Positions 1-8,262 of a stretch of 39,915 nt of DNA are shown piece after piece. Below the pieces are notes generated by a model, which saw nothing but the letters and a program-made list of their open reading frames with translations, did not search any database and had not been told where the DNA came from. The stretch comes from CAJXWH01 sp964343365 (GTDB lineage: Bacteria > Pseudomonadota > Gammaproteobacteria > Arenicellales > UBA868): positions 1 through 39,915 of the forward strand of contig CAYFJI010000007.1 in NCBI GenBank assembly GCA_964343365.1, in the 5' to 3' direction. Within the stretch, counting starts at the first letter, position 1, and the number at the start of each line of letters is the position of its first letter. Made by a program: the position numbers and the translations under genes.

Positions 1-143
1 TATTGATCCGCTTGCCCGGGTACTCGAGCACTAAGGTGTGTGAAAATAAGATCGGTCCAACCATAGCGTACAAAAAGCCGGTAACAAGCCGCTAGATCTT
101 GCCGAACATTCTTTTCAGGGCTTGATATGTCATCTAATTTCAT
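1..143 (-). CDS. Class II aldolase/adducin family protein, N-terminal fragment (runs off window)
   Basis: Forty-seven codons read from an ATG at 143 down to the window edge with no stop. The peptide begins MKLDDISSPEKNVRQDLAAC and continues with YRLFVRYGWTDLIF and THLSARVPG. This 'R-x-D-L-A-A-x-Y-R-L ... G-W-x-D-L-I-F-T-H-x-S-A-R-x-P' pattern is the usual start of class II aldolase/adducin domain proteins, which are zinc-dependent aldolase- or epimerase-like enzymes of the cytoplasm. The zinc-binding histidines lie further downstream, outside the window, so substrate and activity cannot be judged. No good ribosome binding site is visible before the ATG. The family call is fairly safe; function is open. 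Confidence 0.75.
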   Translation of the reverse strand, partial: MKLDDISSPEKNVRQDLAACYRLFVRYGWTDLIFTHLSARVPGQADQ

Positions 144-234
144 TGTTTAAGTGTAGCTAATTTTATTTTCTTATACAGTAAAGAACCAGAACTATTTGAT
201 GTTTTTCATGATTGTAATGAAACAAATTATAATG

Positions 235-308
235 TCGGGGTGAGTGGATTCGAACCACCGATCTCTACGTCCCGAACGTAGCGCTTTACCAGGCTAAGCT
301 ACACCCCG
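235..308 (-). tRNA. tRNA-Pro (anticodon CGG)
   Basis: On the minus strand the acceptor arms CGGGGTG and CACCCCG pair fully. The D stem is GCTT/AAGC, and the anticodon stem CTACG/CGTAG encloses the loop TTCGGGA, giving anticodon CGG (reads CCG, proline). The T arm GGTGG/CCACT carries loop TTCGAAT. The discriminator is A at 235. The next bases read CAT, so the 3' CCA is not encoded and must be added by tRNA nucleotidyltransferase, unlike the two other tRNAs here. It lies between ispB and the aldolase gene, on the same strand as both. Confidence 0.95.
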
Positions 309-388
309 AGACAATTAATTTAATGCTTGGATCGATAAAAAGATAGACTGTTTGAGATAGCACTATAAAAAATAAAAATAGATTTAAT

Positions 389-1402
389 TTAATAAATTCG
401 TCTAGCAGAAAAATCCGCAAGTTCCAACAGCGCTTTACGAAAAATAGAATCAGGCAAAATACCTAGATGAGATTTGGCTGTTTCGGCAAATTCAATTGAC
501 CTCTTAGATGCATACTCAACCGATCCTGTTGATTCAATAATTTCAAGAATATCGTTGAATTTGGTGCGGTCTCCATTTTCGATTGCTGTTCTGATTAATT
601 TTTTAGATGAATTGGAAGCGTTTTTTAGAGCGTGGATTAAAGGCAAAGTACATTTACCATCAGCTAGATCATCGCCTGTGTTCTTTCCAATGGTGGTAGG
701 TTTTTGGCTATAGTCAAGAAGATCATCAGATATTTGGAATGCTAATCCTATGTTAAAGCCAAATGCTATGAGAGCAGCTTCAGATGCGGCATCAGCACCT
801 GCAAGGATGGCAGCAAGCTGAGTTGCTGCTTGAAACAAGCGCGCAGTTTTTCTCTGGATGGTAGCAAGGTAAGCTTGCTCGTCAATTTGTGGCAAATTTG
901 CATGGTATAACTGCATTACTTCTCCTTCAGCTATAGCATTTGTAGTGGATGCCATAATTTCCATTACCCTAAGCCGATTTACAGTTACCATCATTTCAAA
1001 TGAACGAGAGTAGACAAAATCTCCCACCAAGACACTTGCAGCGTTCCCCCACACTTCGTTAATAGTTTCTTTTCCGCGGCGGAGTTGAGATTTGTCTACT
1101 ACATCATCGTGTATTAAGGTTGCAGTGTGGATGAGTTCAATTACGGCTGCTAACGTAATGTGATCAGTCCCACGATAGTTAAGCGCCTTTGTTGCAAGTA
1201 AAAGGGTGATGGGGCGCAGCTTCTTTCCACCTGCTGATACCAGATATTCCCCCATTGTTTTAATTATTTTTACATCCGATGATAGTTGCTCAACTATGTG
1301 TCTTTCGACTGATATTAGATCTTCAGATACTGGGCTAGTAATTTCTGAAAGACTAACTAGCTTTTGTTGGGTTGATGCGCGTTTTTGTTCAATAGCGTAC
1401 AA
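389..1402 (-). CDS. ispB: Trans-polyprenyl (octaprenyl-type) diphosphate synthase
   Basis: Condenses isopentenyl diphosphate onto an allylic diphosphate to make the side chain of ubiquinone/menaquinone. The 337-residue protein has GGKKLRP (58-64), the first Asp-rich motif DDVVD (99-103) and the second DDLLD (226-230) followed by GDDLADGK (243-250), as in long-chain prenyl synthases; length is normal for IspB. The first codon is TTG, with AGGTGA a few bases upstream; the first internal ATG is codon 50 and would remove conserved sequence, so TTG is chosen. It diverges from rplU-rpmA-obgE, the standard proteobacterial arrangement. The chain length made (C40 versus C45) cannot be read from sequence alone. 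Confidence 0.95.
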   Translation of the reverse strand: MYAIEQKRASTQQKLVSLSEITSPVSEDLISVERHIVEQLSSDVKIIKTMGEYLVSAGGKKLRPITLLLATKALNYRGTDHITLAAVIELIHTATLIHDDVVDKSQLRRGKETINEVWGNAASVLVGDFVYSRSFEMMVTVNRLRVMEIMASTTNAIAEGEVMQLYHANLPQIDEQAYLATIQRKTARLFQAATQLAAILAGADAASEAALIAFGFNIGLAFQISDDLLDYSQKPTTIGKNTGDDLADGKCTLPLIHALKNASNSSKKLIRTAIENGDRTKFNDILEIIESTGSVEYASKRSIEFAETAKSHLGILPDSIFRKALLELADFSARRIY

Positions 1403-1459
1403 ATCTTCACCTATTCTTTTTTTAAGAACTTTGTTTTAGAGGCTATCTTAGCCGACAAT

Positions 1460-1488
1460 TTGACCAATGTCTGCGATTTTCATAGAAT
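1460..1488 (+). promoter_or_regulatory. Candidate sigma70 promoter for rplU-rpmA
   Basis: TTGACC (1460-1465), a 17-nt spacer and TAGAAT (1483-1488) match five of six positions in each consensus hexamer at ideal spacing. It sits about 70 nt upstream of the rplU start, in the gap between divergent ispB and rplU. Seen directly in sequence; activity is inferred. Confidence 0.65.
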
Positions 1489-1558
1489 CTCCGATCGAAG
1501 CTTATATATTTTAATTAAAAAGTTGTCTCGAACCAGTGTAATCTAGGAGTCGTAAAAA

Positions 1559-1873
1559 ATGTATGCCGTACTTGAAACCGGTGGAAAACAGTATCGGGTG
1601 AGCGTTGGTTCTAACCTGAAGGTTGAAAAACTCACGTGCTCTATTGGTGAAACTGTTAATTTTGATCGTATTCTTTTGCTTTCAGCTGACGAAGCTATAC
1701 AAACAGGTGATCCGCTAATAAAAGGAGCTAGCGTTAAAGCGCAGGTTGTGGGTCATGGTAGGGCAAAAAAGATCGAAATATTTAAGATGAAGCGTCGAAA
1801 AAAATATCGACGTAAGCAAGGGCACCGCCAGGGATTTACTGAGCTTCATATCACAGATATTATTAGTCAATAA
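1559..1873 (+). CDS. rplU: 50S ribosomal protein L21
   Basis: Large-subunit ribosomal protein that binds 23S rRNA. The 104 residues match the family's usual length. The N-terminus MYAVLETGGKQYRV is diagnostic, and a basic stretch near residues 78-92 (KMKRRKKYRRKQGHRQG) is the rRNA-binding part. TAGGAG lies 10 nt before the ATG. It is followed 32 nt later by rpmA (L27), its constant partner, and both likely read from the promoter at 1460-1488. Confidence 0.98.
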   Translation: MYAVLETGGKQYRVSVGSNLKVEKLTCSIGETVNFDRILLLSADEAIQTGDPLIKGASVKAQVVGHGRAKKIEIFKMKRRKKYRRKQGHRQGFTELHITDIISQ

Positions 1874-1905
1874 TTGAAACGTGTTTTATTTCAGGGGCGT
1901 AAGTT

Positions 1906-2166
1906 ATGGCACACAAAAAAGCTGGTGGTAGTTCAAGAAATGGACGTGACTCCCAATCTAAACGTTTAGGTGTTAAGCGTTATGCAGGTGAATCTGTTAG
2001 TGCGGGTAATATTTTAGTACGACAGCGTGGCACCAAATTTCATCCGGGCGAAAATGTCGGAATGGGGCGGGATTACACCTTGTTCGCTTTGAGTGAAGGT
2101 AAAGTTAGGTTTAGCATTAAGGGCCCTAAGAGCAGAAAATGGGTTACTGTAGATAAAAATGTATAA
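1906..2166 (+). CDS. rpmA: 50S ribosomal protein L27
   Basis: Large-subunit protein whose N-terminal tail reaches the peptidyl transferase centre. The 86 residues begin MAHKKAGGSSRNGRDSQSKR, the typical non-cleaved N-terminus: the Firmicute-type leader removed by Prp protease is absent. An SD-like AGGGGC precedes the ATG. It is second gene of the rplU-rpmA pair and is closed by a strong hairpin terminator at 2188-2220, so obgE downstream may have its own promoter or depend on readthrough. Confidence 0.98.
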   Translation: MAHKKAGGSSRNGRDSQSKRLGVKRYAGESVSAGNILVRQRGTKFHPGENVGMGRDYTLFALSEGKVRFSIKGPKSRKWVTVDKNV

Positions 2167-2187
2167 CCTAAAAAATCTAGCACGCTA

Positions 2188-2220
2188 AAAGCCCCGCCAC
2201 AAAAAAGCGGGGCTTTATTT
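2188..2220 (+). terminator. Rho-independent terminator after rpmA
   Basis: AAAGCCCCGC (2188-2197) pairs perfectly with GCGGGGCTTT (2207-2216) across a 9-nt A-rich loop and runs into a T-rich tail. This is the clearest intrinsic terminator in the window and separates the ribosomal protein pair from obgE. Confidence 0.9.
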
Positions 2221-2254
2221 TATTTACTGTTAACCAAGTCAGTAGGTTTATCAA

Positions 2255-3268
2255 GTGAATTTTGTTGATGAGGCAATAATTAGTGTAAAGGGTGGTCGTG
2301 GTGGTGATGGATCACAAAGCTTTCGTCGCGAAAAATTTCTCCCAAAAGGCGGGCCTGATGGAGGAAACGGTGGGAAGGGCGGTGATGTAATGCTAGTTGT
2401 GGATACCCAAATAAATAATCTTTCCCTCTTTCGTTATGCGCGCGAATTTAAAGGAAAAAATGGCGCACAGGGTTCCGGAAAAAATTGCACAGGAGCCAGT
2501 GGTGCAGACTACGAAATAAGTGTGCCGCCAGGCACTTTGGTTTTTGACGTTGAATCCAATGATTTTATCGCTGACATGGTTAGTGATAACCATAGAGTCA
2601 CTGTGGCTTATGGCGGGCAAGGTGGCATGGGGAATGCGCAGTTTAAATCAAGTACGAACCGTTCCCCAAGGAAAACAATACCTGGGTACCCTGGGGAAGA
2701 AAGGGAACTACGGTTGGAATTACGAGTTTTGGCAGATGTTGGGCTTTTGGGGTTACCTAATGCAGGTAAATCTACTTTACTCAGCTTCATATCAAATGCA
2801 AAGCCACTGATAGGGAGTTATCCCTTTACCACGCTCCACCCGCAGTTGGGTATTGTGGAGTATCAGTTTGACCGATTTACGGTGGCAGATATTCCTGGCC
2901 TAATCAAAGGAGCTGCAAAAGGTGCTGGACTAGGAATTCAATTCCTGCGTCATTTACAGAGGACGCGCCTACTCCTTCATATATTAGATATAGGAATTAT
3001 GGAAGCTAGCGAGGTGATAGAAAATTGTCAGTCAATTGAATATGAGCTCGAATCTTTTGATCAGAAATTGATGGCGCTTCCAAGATGGCTCATACTGAAT
3101 AAATGCGATCTTCTTGGGGAGAAAGAAGTTGCCATAATTACTCAGAAGATTAAAAAACAACTAACCTGGACTGGACCTATCCATATCATCTCCGCACACA
3201 CTGGCGAGGGCTGTGACAGCCTGGTGGAAGACATTATGGTATGTTTAAAGAAAAATAAGTTGCGCTGA
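2255..3268 (+). CDS. obgE: Obg-family GTPase (ribosome assembly and stress)
   Basis: Essential GTPase acting on 50S subunit maturation. Residues 1-158 form the glycine-rich Obg fold (KGGRGGDGS, KGGPDGGNGGKGG). The G domain follows: G1 GLPNAGKST (166-174), G3 DIPG (212-215), G4 NKCD (282-285) and G5-like SAH (313-315). At 337 residues it stops soon after the G domain, so it lacks the acidic C-terminal extension of E. coli ObgE; this short form is common in other bacteria. The start is GTG at 2255, giving the family N-terminus MNFVDEA. The order rplU-rpmA-obgE is standard; the yhbE gene found between rpmA and obgE in enterics is absent. Confidence 0.97.
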   Translation: MNFVDEAIISVKGGRGGDGSQSFRREKFLPKGGPDGGNGGKGGDVMLVVDTQINNLSLFRYAREFKGKNGAQGSGKNCTGASGADYEISVPPGTLVFDVESNDFIADMVSDNHRVTVAYGGQGGMGNAQFKSSTNRSPRKTIPGYPGEERELRLELRVLADVGLLGLPNAGKSTLLSFISNAKPLIGSYPFTTLHPQLGIVEYQFDRFTVADIPGLIKGAAKGAGLGIQFLRHLQRTRLLLHILDIGIMEASEVIENCQSIEYELESFDQKLMALPRWLILNKCDLLGEKEVAIITQKIKKQLTWTGPIHIISAHTGEGCDSLVEDIMVCLKKNKLR

Positions 3269-3375
3269 GTCGCATCGTTATTGTTCGAGGATTTATTTAC
3301 GTCAAACTGACACAAAAATACTCCAAAAAACTAAAATCTCCTACTTGATATAGAATCCTGGTTTTAGATTCAAAA

Positions 3376-3651
3376 CTACCCTGTGGGGGCGCCAAGATTT
3401 CTTAGACGAGTATTAAGACGGCTCTTGAGGCGTGCTGCTTTGTTTGGGTGATGCAATCCTTTACGGGCTGCGACATCGATATGCGATGCGACTTTTTGAT
3501 ATTCGTCCCGTGAGGCTTCAATATCATTATTGTCAATCAATTTGAGGTATTTTTTTATCCGGGTTCGAACCGTTGCGCGTTGAGCCATATTTCGCTCTCG
3601 GCTTCGATTTTCCTGGCGCGCCCGTTTTCGTGCTTGGGGAGAATTAGCCAA
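3376..3651 (-). CDS. rpsT: 30S ribosomal protein S20
   Basis: Small-subunit protein binding 16S rRNA. The 91 residues start MANSPQARKRARQENRSRER and are basic throughout, as expected. The initiation codon is TTG with GGAG just upstream; E. coli rpsT also starts with UUG, where the weak start is tied to autogenous control, so the same may hold here (inference). It diverges from murJ and converges on obgE. A strong promoter candidate is seen at 3692-3720. Confidence 0.97.
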   Translation of the reverse strand: MANSPQARKRARQENRSRERNMAQRATVRTRIKKYLKLIDNNDIEASRDEYQKVASHIDVAARKGLHHPNKAARLKSRLNTRLRNLGAPTG

Positions 3652-3691
3652 ATTTGCTCCTTGTTGATTTAAATTTGTAAACGAGGTCGTG

Positions 3692-3720
3692 ATTATTGTG
3701 ATTTTAGGGCATTATGTCAA
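3692..3720 (-). promoter_or_regulatory. Candidate sigma70 promoter for rpsT
   Basis: On the minus strand, TTGACA (3720-3715, perfect consensus), a 17-nt spacer and AATAAT (3697-3692, five of six) lie about 40 nt before the rpsT start codon. It is the best -35/-10 pair in the window, fitting a ribosomal protein gene. Confidence 0.7.
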
Positions 3721-3769
3721 TGTGCTGGTACCTAATCGAATTATATTGAACATTTAGACAGGTAAATTT

Positions 3770-5335
3770 ATGTCTTTGAAGCTTTTCCAATTCACAATGC
3801 GGGTTAGTGCTATGACAGGCCTTTCTCGTATCACTGGACTAGGTCGAGATATTGCATTTGCACAACTTTTAGGTGGTGGAATGTTTGCTGATGCGTTTTT
3901 TATAGCTTTTAGAATACCAAACTTTTTTCGTCGAATTTTTGCGGAAGGTGCTTTTTCTTCAGCTTTTGTACCCGTTTATTCAGAATTCGAAACTAAGGGT
4001 GGTGATGTGAAGGCTAAACTATTTCTTGAACTTGTATTAGGCCGTTTGTCTCTGATACTGCTTGCAGTTACTGTAACGGGCGTTTTAGGTGCTCCGATAC
4101 TTGTGAATATTCTAGCACCAGGTTTTCAAAATGATCCCTATAAATTTCAAACAACGGTTACCGCATTAAGATACACGTTTCCCTATTTGTTCTTTATCTC
4201 ATTAGTTGCAATGGCGGGAGGTATACTCAATACACGTGACCGGTTCAGTATTCCAGCGATTACCCCAGCATTACTAAATGGATGTCTTATCTTATCGGTA
4301 GTCTTTTTTATACCGATTTTTGAAAATCCAACTGTGGCGCTCAGTGTTGGAGTGTTGATTGCCGGTTTTATTCAATTGGGGTTTCAGTTACCATTTTTGC
4401 ACATGGAGCGTCGATTGCCTTTACCCAGAATACGTGCCAATTTGGAAAAAGACAAAGCGCCGCAGGACGGAGTAAAAAAAGTCTTCACTCTCATGCTTCC
4501 AGCGTTGTTTGGGGTATCCGTTGCACAGCTGAATTTGTTAATTAATACGGTACTTGCTTCGTTTTTAGTAACAGGCAGTGTATCTTGGCTCTACTATTCG
4601 GATCGACTAATGGAGTTTCCATTAGGAGTTTTTGGTGTTGCTTTAGCGACAGTAACCCTGCCAGCTCTTGCTGGTCATCACAATAAGAAAGCTTTTAGAG
4701 AATTTTCAGAGACTGTAGATTGGTCTTTACGATTAGCATGTTTCATTGCTATACCTGCCTCGGTAGGCTTAGGAATATTGGCGGAACCTCTTATTATGGT
4801 ATTTTTTCAATATGGAGAGTTCAACGTACTCGATACAGTCATGACAGCACGGAGTCTTGTAGCTTTTTCGTATGGCCTCTTCGCCTTGATACTTGTTAAG
4901 GTTCTAGCGCCTGGATTTTTTGCTGTAAAGGACACTAAAACACCAGTAAAAGCTGGAGCAATAGCTGTTATAGTGAATATCGTTTTTAGCCTTGCACTGA
5001 TTCAGCCATTTCAGCATGTGGGTCTTGCACTTTCTACATCAATTGCTGCTTATATCAACGCAATACTTTTGTTTTGGTGGTTACGGAGACGAGGAATTTA
5101 TATGCCGAAGAAAGGATGGTTAGCTTATTTGGGTCGAATTGTGCTAGCAGTATTAGTAATGGGTATTGTTTTAGAGTATTTTGGCAACCATCTTACTAAC
5201 TGGAATGAATTTAATACATTTTGGAGAATAGCATCGATCATACAATGGATAGTAATTGGAGCTGGAATTTATCTGCTAGTATTGTTCCTCACTGGACTTC
5301 GTTTTTGGAAACTAATTCGTAAACCCACAGGATAG
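3770..5335 (+). CDS. murJ: Lipid II flippase MurJ (MviN family)
   Basis: Polytopic inner-membrane protein of the MOP superfamily that flips lipid-linked peptidoglycan precursor to the periplasm. The 521 residues contain many hydrophobic segments spread over the whole length. The N-terminal block has SRITGLGRDIAF (19-30), ADAFFIAFRIPN (40-51) and RRIFAEGAFSSAFVPVYSE (54-72); R20, R26 and R54/R55 align with the functionally important arginines of E. coli MurJ (R18, R24, R52). The gene diverges from rpsT, a frequent proteobacterial pairing, and heads a run of closely spaced genes (DUF2203-like, ribF, lspA). Confidence 0.96.
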   Translation: MSLKLFQFTMRVSAMTGLSRITGLGRDIAFAQLLGGGMFADAFFIAFRIPNFFRRIFAEGAFSSAFVPVYSEFETKGGDVKAKLFLELVLGRLSLILLAVTVTGVLGAPILVNILAPGFQNDPYKFQTTVTALRYTFPYLFFISLVAMAGGILNTRDRFSIPAITPALLNGCLILSVVFFIPIFENPTVALSVGVLIAGFIQLGFQLPFLHMERRLPLPRIRANLEKDKAPQDGVKKVFTLMLPALFGVSVAQLNLLINTVLASFLVTGSVSWLYYSDRLMEFPLGVFGVALATVTLPALAGHHNKKAFREFSETVDWSLRLACFIAIPASVGLGILAEPLIMVFFQYGEFNVLDTVMTARSLVAFSYGLFALILVKVLAPGFFAVKDTKTPVKAGAIAVIVNIVFSLALIQPFQHVGLALSTSIAAYINAILLFWWLRRRGIYMPKKGWLAYLGRIVLAVLVMGIVLEYFGNHLTNWNEFNTFWRIASIIQWIVIGAGIYLLVLFLTGLRFWKLIRKPTG

Positions 5336-5346
5336 TAGACCTCATT

Positions 5347-5757
5347 ATGGAATTGTACTCAGTGCCTCAAATTGGGGACCCTGCAACGGTTAGATTATTC
5401 TCCTTATCGGAAGCGCAAGCACTTCTGCCTGAGGTGCAAACACTCACTAAAAGAGCCTATAGTAAACTCCAACCTATTCAATCTAATTACCGTAGACTTT
5501 TAGCTTGCGATCCGAGAAAGGAAAGTTTAGCGAAAGAGTATGAAGATATAGTGCGTACGTGGGTCTCATATATGGACCGATTAGGATTGGTGGCGAATTC
5601 CTTATGGGAAGTTGAATTTCATACAGGTGATGGATATTTGTCTTGGGTATATCCAGAAATTAGAGTAGCATTTTTTGTTGACTCTGCGGATCCCATGAGA
5701 ACCAGGCAAAGCTTGTGCGATGTTATTGATGAAATTGCCCCAGATTGGGCATATTAG
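5347..5757 (+). CDS. DUF2203-like conserved hypothetical protein
   Basis: Soluble protein of 136 residues with no signal peptide or membrane segment. Near the start it has RLFSLSEAQALLPEVQTLTK (residues 16-35), resembling the 'F(T/S)L-x-E-A-x-x-L-L-P-E-V' opening of DUF2203 proteins. Towards the end, GYLSWVYPEIRVAFFV and a later RQSL recall the family's 'L-C-W ... G-E ... W-H ... R-x-P-L' block, though the W-H pair is not present. The middle is charged and probably helical. It begins 11 nt after murJ, so is likely co-transcribed with it. The biochemical role is unknown; the DUF assignment is from remembered pattern only. Confidence 0.6.
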   Translation: MELYSVPQIGDPATVRLFSLSEAQALLPEVQTLTKRAYSKLQPIQSNYRRLLACDPRKESLAKEYEDIVRTWVSYMDRLGLVANSLWEVEFHTGDGYLSWVYPEIRVAFFVDSADPMRTRQSLCDVIDEIAPDWAY

Positions 5758-5801
5758 GACATTGAAAATTATAAAGATACCTATTTTTATTACCAAGAAG
5801 A

Positions 5802-6743
5802 ATGCAAATAATCAGAGGAACTCATAGCGTTATTCCCAATGTTAATGGATCGGTTATTTCAATCGGTAACTATGATGGCATTCACTTAGGGCATAAGGCA
5901 ATTCTTCAGGCAGTAAGGTCACTTTCGTCTGAATTATATTTGCCTGGTATCGTAATAACTTTTGAACCGTATCCGTGGGAATTTTTTTTACAAAAAAAGA
6001 CAGTGCCGCGTTTAACAACTTTCCGAGAAAAAATCGAATTATTTGAAAAAGAAGGTGTTGATAAAGTCTTATGCGTCAGATTCGATGAGAATTTCGCGAA
6101 GCTCCAGCCCGAACAATTCGTTAATAATTTGCTTGTAAAAAAACTTGGGGCCAAATATTTGATATTAGGAAAAGATTTCCGTTTCGGAAGAGACAGATCA
6201 GGATCCATAGATTTATTGCGGAAATTGGGATTAACCGCTGGTTTTCAAGTTATTGTTATAAATGAGTTTAAATATAAAGGAGAGCGTGTAAGTAGTTCCG
6301 GCATTCGATTAGCGCTCGATAAAAAAGATCTAGACCTCGCAAATGCTTCGCTAGGTAGAAGATATTCTATAAGCGGACGAGTGGCGTACGGGGACCAGCG
6401 GGGCCGACAGTGGGGAATTCCAACGGCAAATATTTATTTAAAGCCAAACGATACACCATTGAGAGGCGTATTTGCTGTGCTTGTAAAAGGATTGATGGAT
6501 CAACCGGTGGAGGGCATCGCAAATATTGGTACCAGACCTACAGTCTCAGGTCTTAAATTTATTCTAGAAATACATTTTTTTAATTATGACGAAGAAGTTT
6601 ACCAAAAAAGGATACGGGTAGAGTTTTGTAATTGGCTTCGTGATGAGCGTAAATTTTCTAATCCAAAGGAGTTACAAAATCAAATTCAAAAAGATATCAT
6701 TGACGCCAAATCCTGGTTTAAATCCATTAACAATAATGACTAA
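5802..6743 (+). CDS. ribF: Bifunctional riboflavin kinase/FAD synthetase
   Basis: Phosphorylates riboflavin to FMN and adenylates FMN to FAD. The N-terminal nucleotidyltransferase domain shows GNYDGIHLGH (22-31), the HxGH-type motif, plus GKDFRFGRDRSG (123-134) and SSSGIR (164-169). The C-terminal flavokinase domain shows GRVAYGDQRGRQWGIPTANI (192-211) and NIGTRPTV (241-248). Its 313 residues are full length. It overlaps lspA by 8 nt. In most Gammaproteobacteria ileS sits between ribF and lspA; here it is missing. The FAD and FMN made would serve NuoF among others. Confidence 0.97.
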   Translation: MQIIRGTHSVIPNVNGSVISIGNYDGIHLGHKAILQAVRSLSSELYLPGIVITFEPYPWEFFLQKKTVPRLTTFREKIELFEKEGVDKVLCVRFDENFAKLQPEQFVNNLLVKKLGAKYLILGKDFRFGRDRSGSIDLLRKLGLTAGFQVIVINEFKYKGERVSSSGIRLALDKKDLDLANASLGRRYSISGRVAYGDQRGRQWGIPTANIYLKPNDTPLRGVFAVLVKGLMDQPVEGIANIGTRPTVSGLKFILEIHFFNYDEEVYQKRIRVEFCNWLRDERKFSNPKELQNQIQKDIIDAKSWFKSINNND

Positions 6744-7233
6744 AAAAGGAAAAAACTTATTTTTTTACATGGTTGTTTTTGTAGTAGTAGTGAGTTTCGA
6801 TTTTTACACTAAATTGCTTATTGTTCGTGCTTTGAATAATTTAGAGACCTTAGATTTGTTGCCGTTTCTAAAATTTGTATTAGTCCATAATCGGGGCGCT
6901 GCATTTGGTTTGTTATCCGACGCCGATGGTTGGCAGTTAAGCCTCTTTGTTGGAGTTGCAATAGTCATTTCTTTTCTGATTTTAGTCAGATTGCTTAGAT
7001 CTGCAGGCTCTGAACCTTGGTATGAAAGAGCTTTAATTCTTATATTATCTGGCGCAATCGGGAATATGATAGATCGCATTCGTGCTGGTTATGTTATAGA
7101 TTTTATTCAGGTTTACTATCAAGATTGGTACTTTCCCGCATTCAATCTTGCTGATATTGCGATATTTGTTGGAGTTTTGATCCTGATATTGCATGCCCTC
7201 ATCGGAATTCCCGGAAATGATGATGGCGTTTAG
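6736..7233 (+). CDS. lspA: Prolipoprotein signal peptidase (signal peptidase II)
   Basis: Inner-membrane aspartyl protease that cleaves signal peptides from lipid-modified prolipoproteins. From the ATG at 6736 the protein is 165 residues, the usual length, with four hydrophobic segments (about 8-28, 65-87, 97-113, 138-157). The catalytic pair is D122 (in GYVIDFI) and D140 (in FNLAD), matching E. coli D123 and D141; HNRGAAFGLL (51-60) and GNMIDR (109-114) are the other signatures. A longer open frame extends upstream to 6640, but that part lies inside ribF and adds nothing family-like. The start overlaps the ribF stop, implying translational coupling. Confidence 0.96.
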   Translation: MTKKGKNLFFYMVVFVVVVSFDFYTKLLIVRALNNLETLDLLPFLKFVLVHNRGAAFGLLSDADGWQLSLFVGVAIVISFLILVRLLRSAGSEPWYERALILILSGAIGNMIDRIRAGYVIDFIQVYYQDWYFPAFNLADIAIFVGVLILILHALIGIPGNDDGV

Positions 7234-7320
7234 TGGTTTGACTTTACAAAAATATAATCCTAATGTATTTCACTTGGGAAAAACGATTTCAGCGCCTTTG
7301 AGCCATTTGCTGGACAGAAA

Positions 7321-8247
7321 ATGAAAATATTACTTGCGAGTCCACGGGGATTTTGTGCAGGAGTAGAGAGAGCTATAACGATTGTTGAACAATCTATAGC
7401 AAAGTATGGAAGTCCTATTTATGTTCGTCATGAAGTAGTACACAATCGCTATGTTGTCGAAAAGCTTAGAGAAAAAGGAGCAATTTTTGTTAATCAACTT
7501 AATGAAGTACCGGAGGGGGAGACGGTAATTTTTAGTGCGCATGGAGTATCTGAGGTTGTACATAGGGAAGGCGCTAGCAGAAAACTAAAAGTGCTCGATG
7601 CAACTTGCCCTTTAGTTACCAAAGTACATAACGAAGTGAAACGTTTTAGAAAGGATGGCTATAAAGTGATTTTGATTGGACATGCAGGACATCCCGAGGT
7701 CGAGGGAACATTAGGGCAAGTCAAGCATGGAGTATTCTTGGTAGAAGAAATTAAAGATATAGGATCGTTACCTCTAAGTCCAGATGAAAAAATCGCTTGT
7801 GTTACACAAACAACATTATCACTGGACGATACTCGTTTAATAATGGACGAATTAAAAATTTCTTTTCCAACAATTATTTTCCCACGTAAAGATGATATAT
7901 GTTACGCAACTCAAAATAGGCAGGATGCAGTTAAAGAGCTAGCAAAAAATTGTGACGTCTTACTTGTAGTCGGCTCTATGATGAGCTCTAACTCTAATCG
8001 ACTAAAAGAAATTGCTGAGAGACTGGGTGTCCGCTCATATTTGATTGATGAAGCTACCGATATTACAATGCATATGTTAGAAGGATGTGAGGCTGTAGGC
8101 GTGACGGCAGGAGCGTCAGCACCTGAAATTCTAGTTCAACAGGTAGTTGAACGACTAAAAAGCTTTGGAGGAGCGTTGCAAAAAGAGAACGCTCGAGTCC
8201 TGGAGAATGTAACTTTTTCCTTGCCTAGTCAATTGAAAGTAGTTTGA
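7321..8247 (+). CDS. ispH: 4-hydroxy-3-methylbut-2-enyl diphosphate reductase
   Basis: Last enzyme of the non-mevalonate isoprenoid pathway, an oxygen-sensitive [4Fe-4S] protein making IPP and DMAPP. Three conserved cluster cysteines are present: C12 (ASPRGFCAGVERAI), C96 (DATCPLVTKVH) and C194 (CYATQNRQ). H41 and H124 lie in the substrate-binding blocks HEVVHN and GHAGHPEVEG. The 308 residues are full length. It follows lspA by 87 nt; fkpB, often found between them, is absent. Its products feed IspB encoded at 389-1402. Confidence 0.97.
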   Translation: MKILLASPRGFCAGVERAITIVEQSIAKYGSPIYVRHEVVHNRYVVEKLREKGAIFVNQLNEVPEGETVIFSAHGVSEVVHREGASRKLKVLDATCPLVTKVHNEVKRFRKDGYKVILIGHAGHPEVEGTLGQVKHGVFLVEEIKDIGSLPLSPDEKIACVTQTTLSLDDTRLIMDELKISFPTIIFPRKDDICYATQNRQDAVKELAKNCDVLLVVGSMMSSNSNRLKEIAERLGVRSYLIDEATDITMHMLEGCEAVGVTAGASAPEILVQQVVERLKSFGGALQKENARVLENVTFSLPSQLKVV

Positions 8248-8262
8248 TTAACAATTAAATAT

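Noticed and set aside
3340..3376. Possible terminator between convergent obgE and rpsT
   Set aside because: Only a 5-bp stem (GAATC/GATTC) with no T run on either strand.
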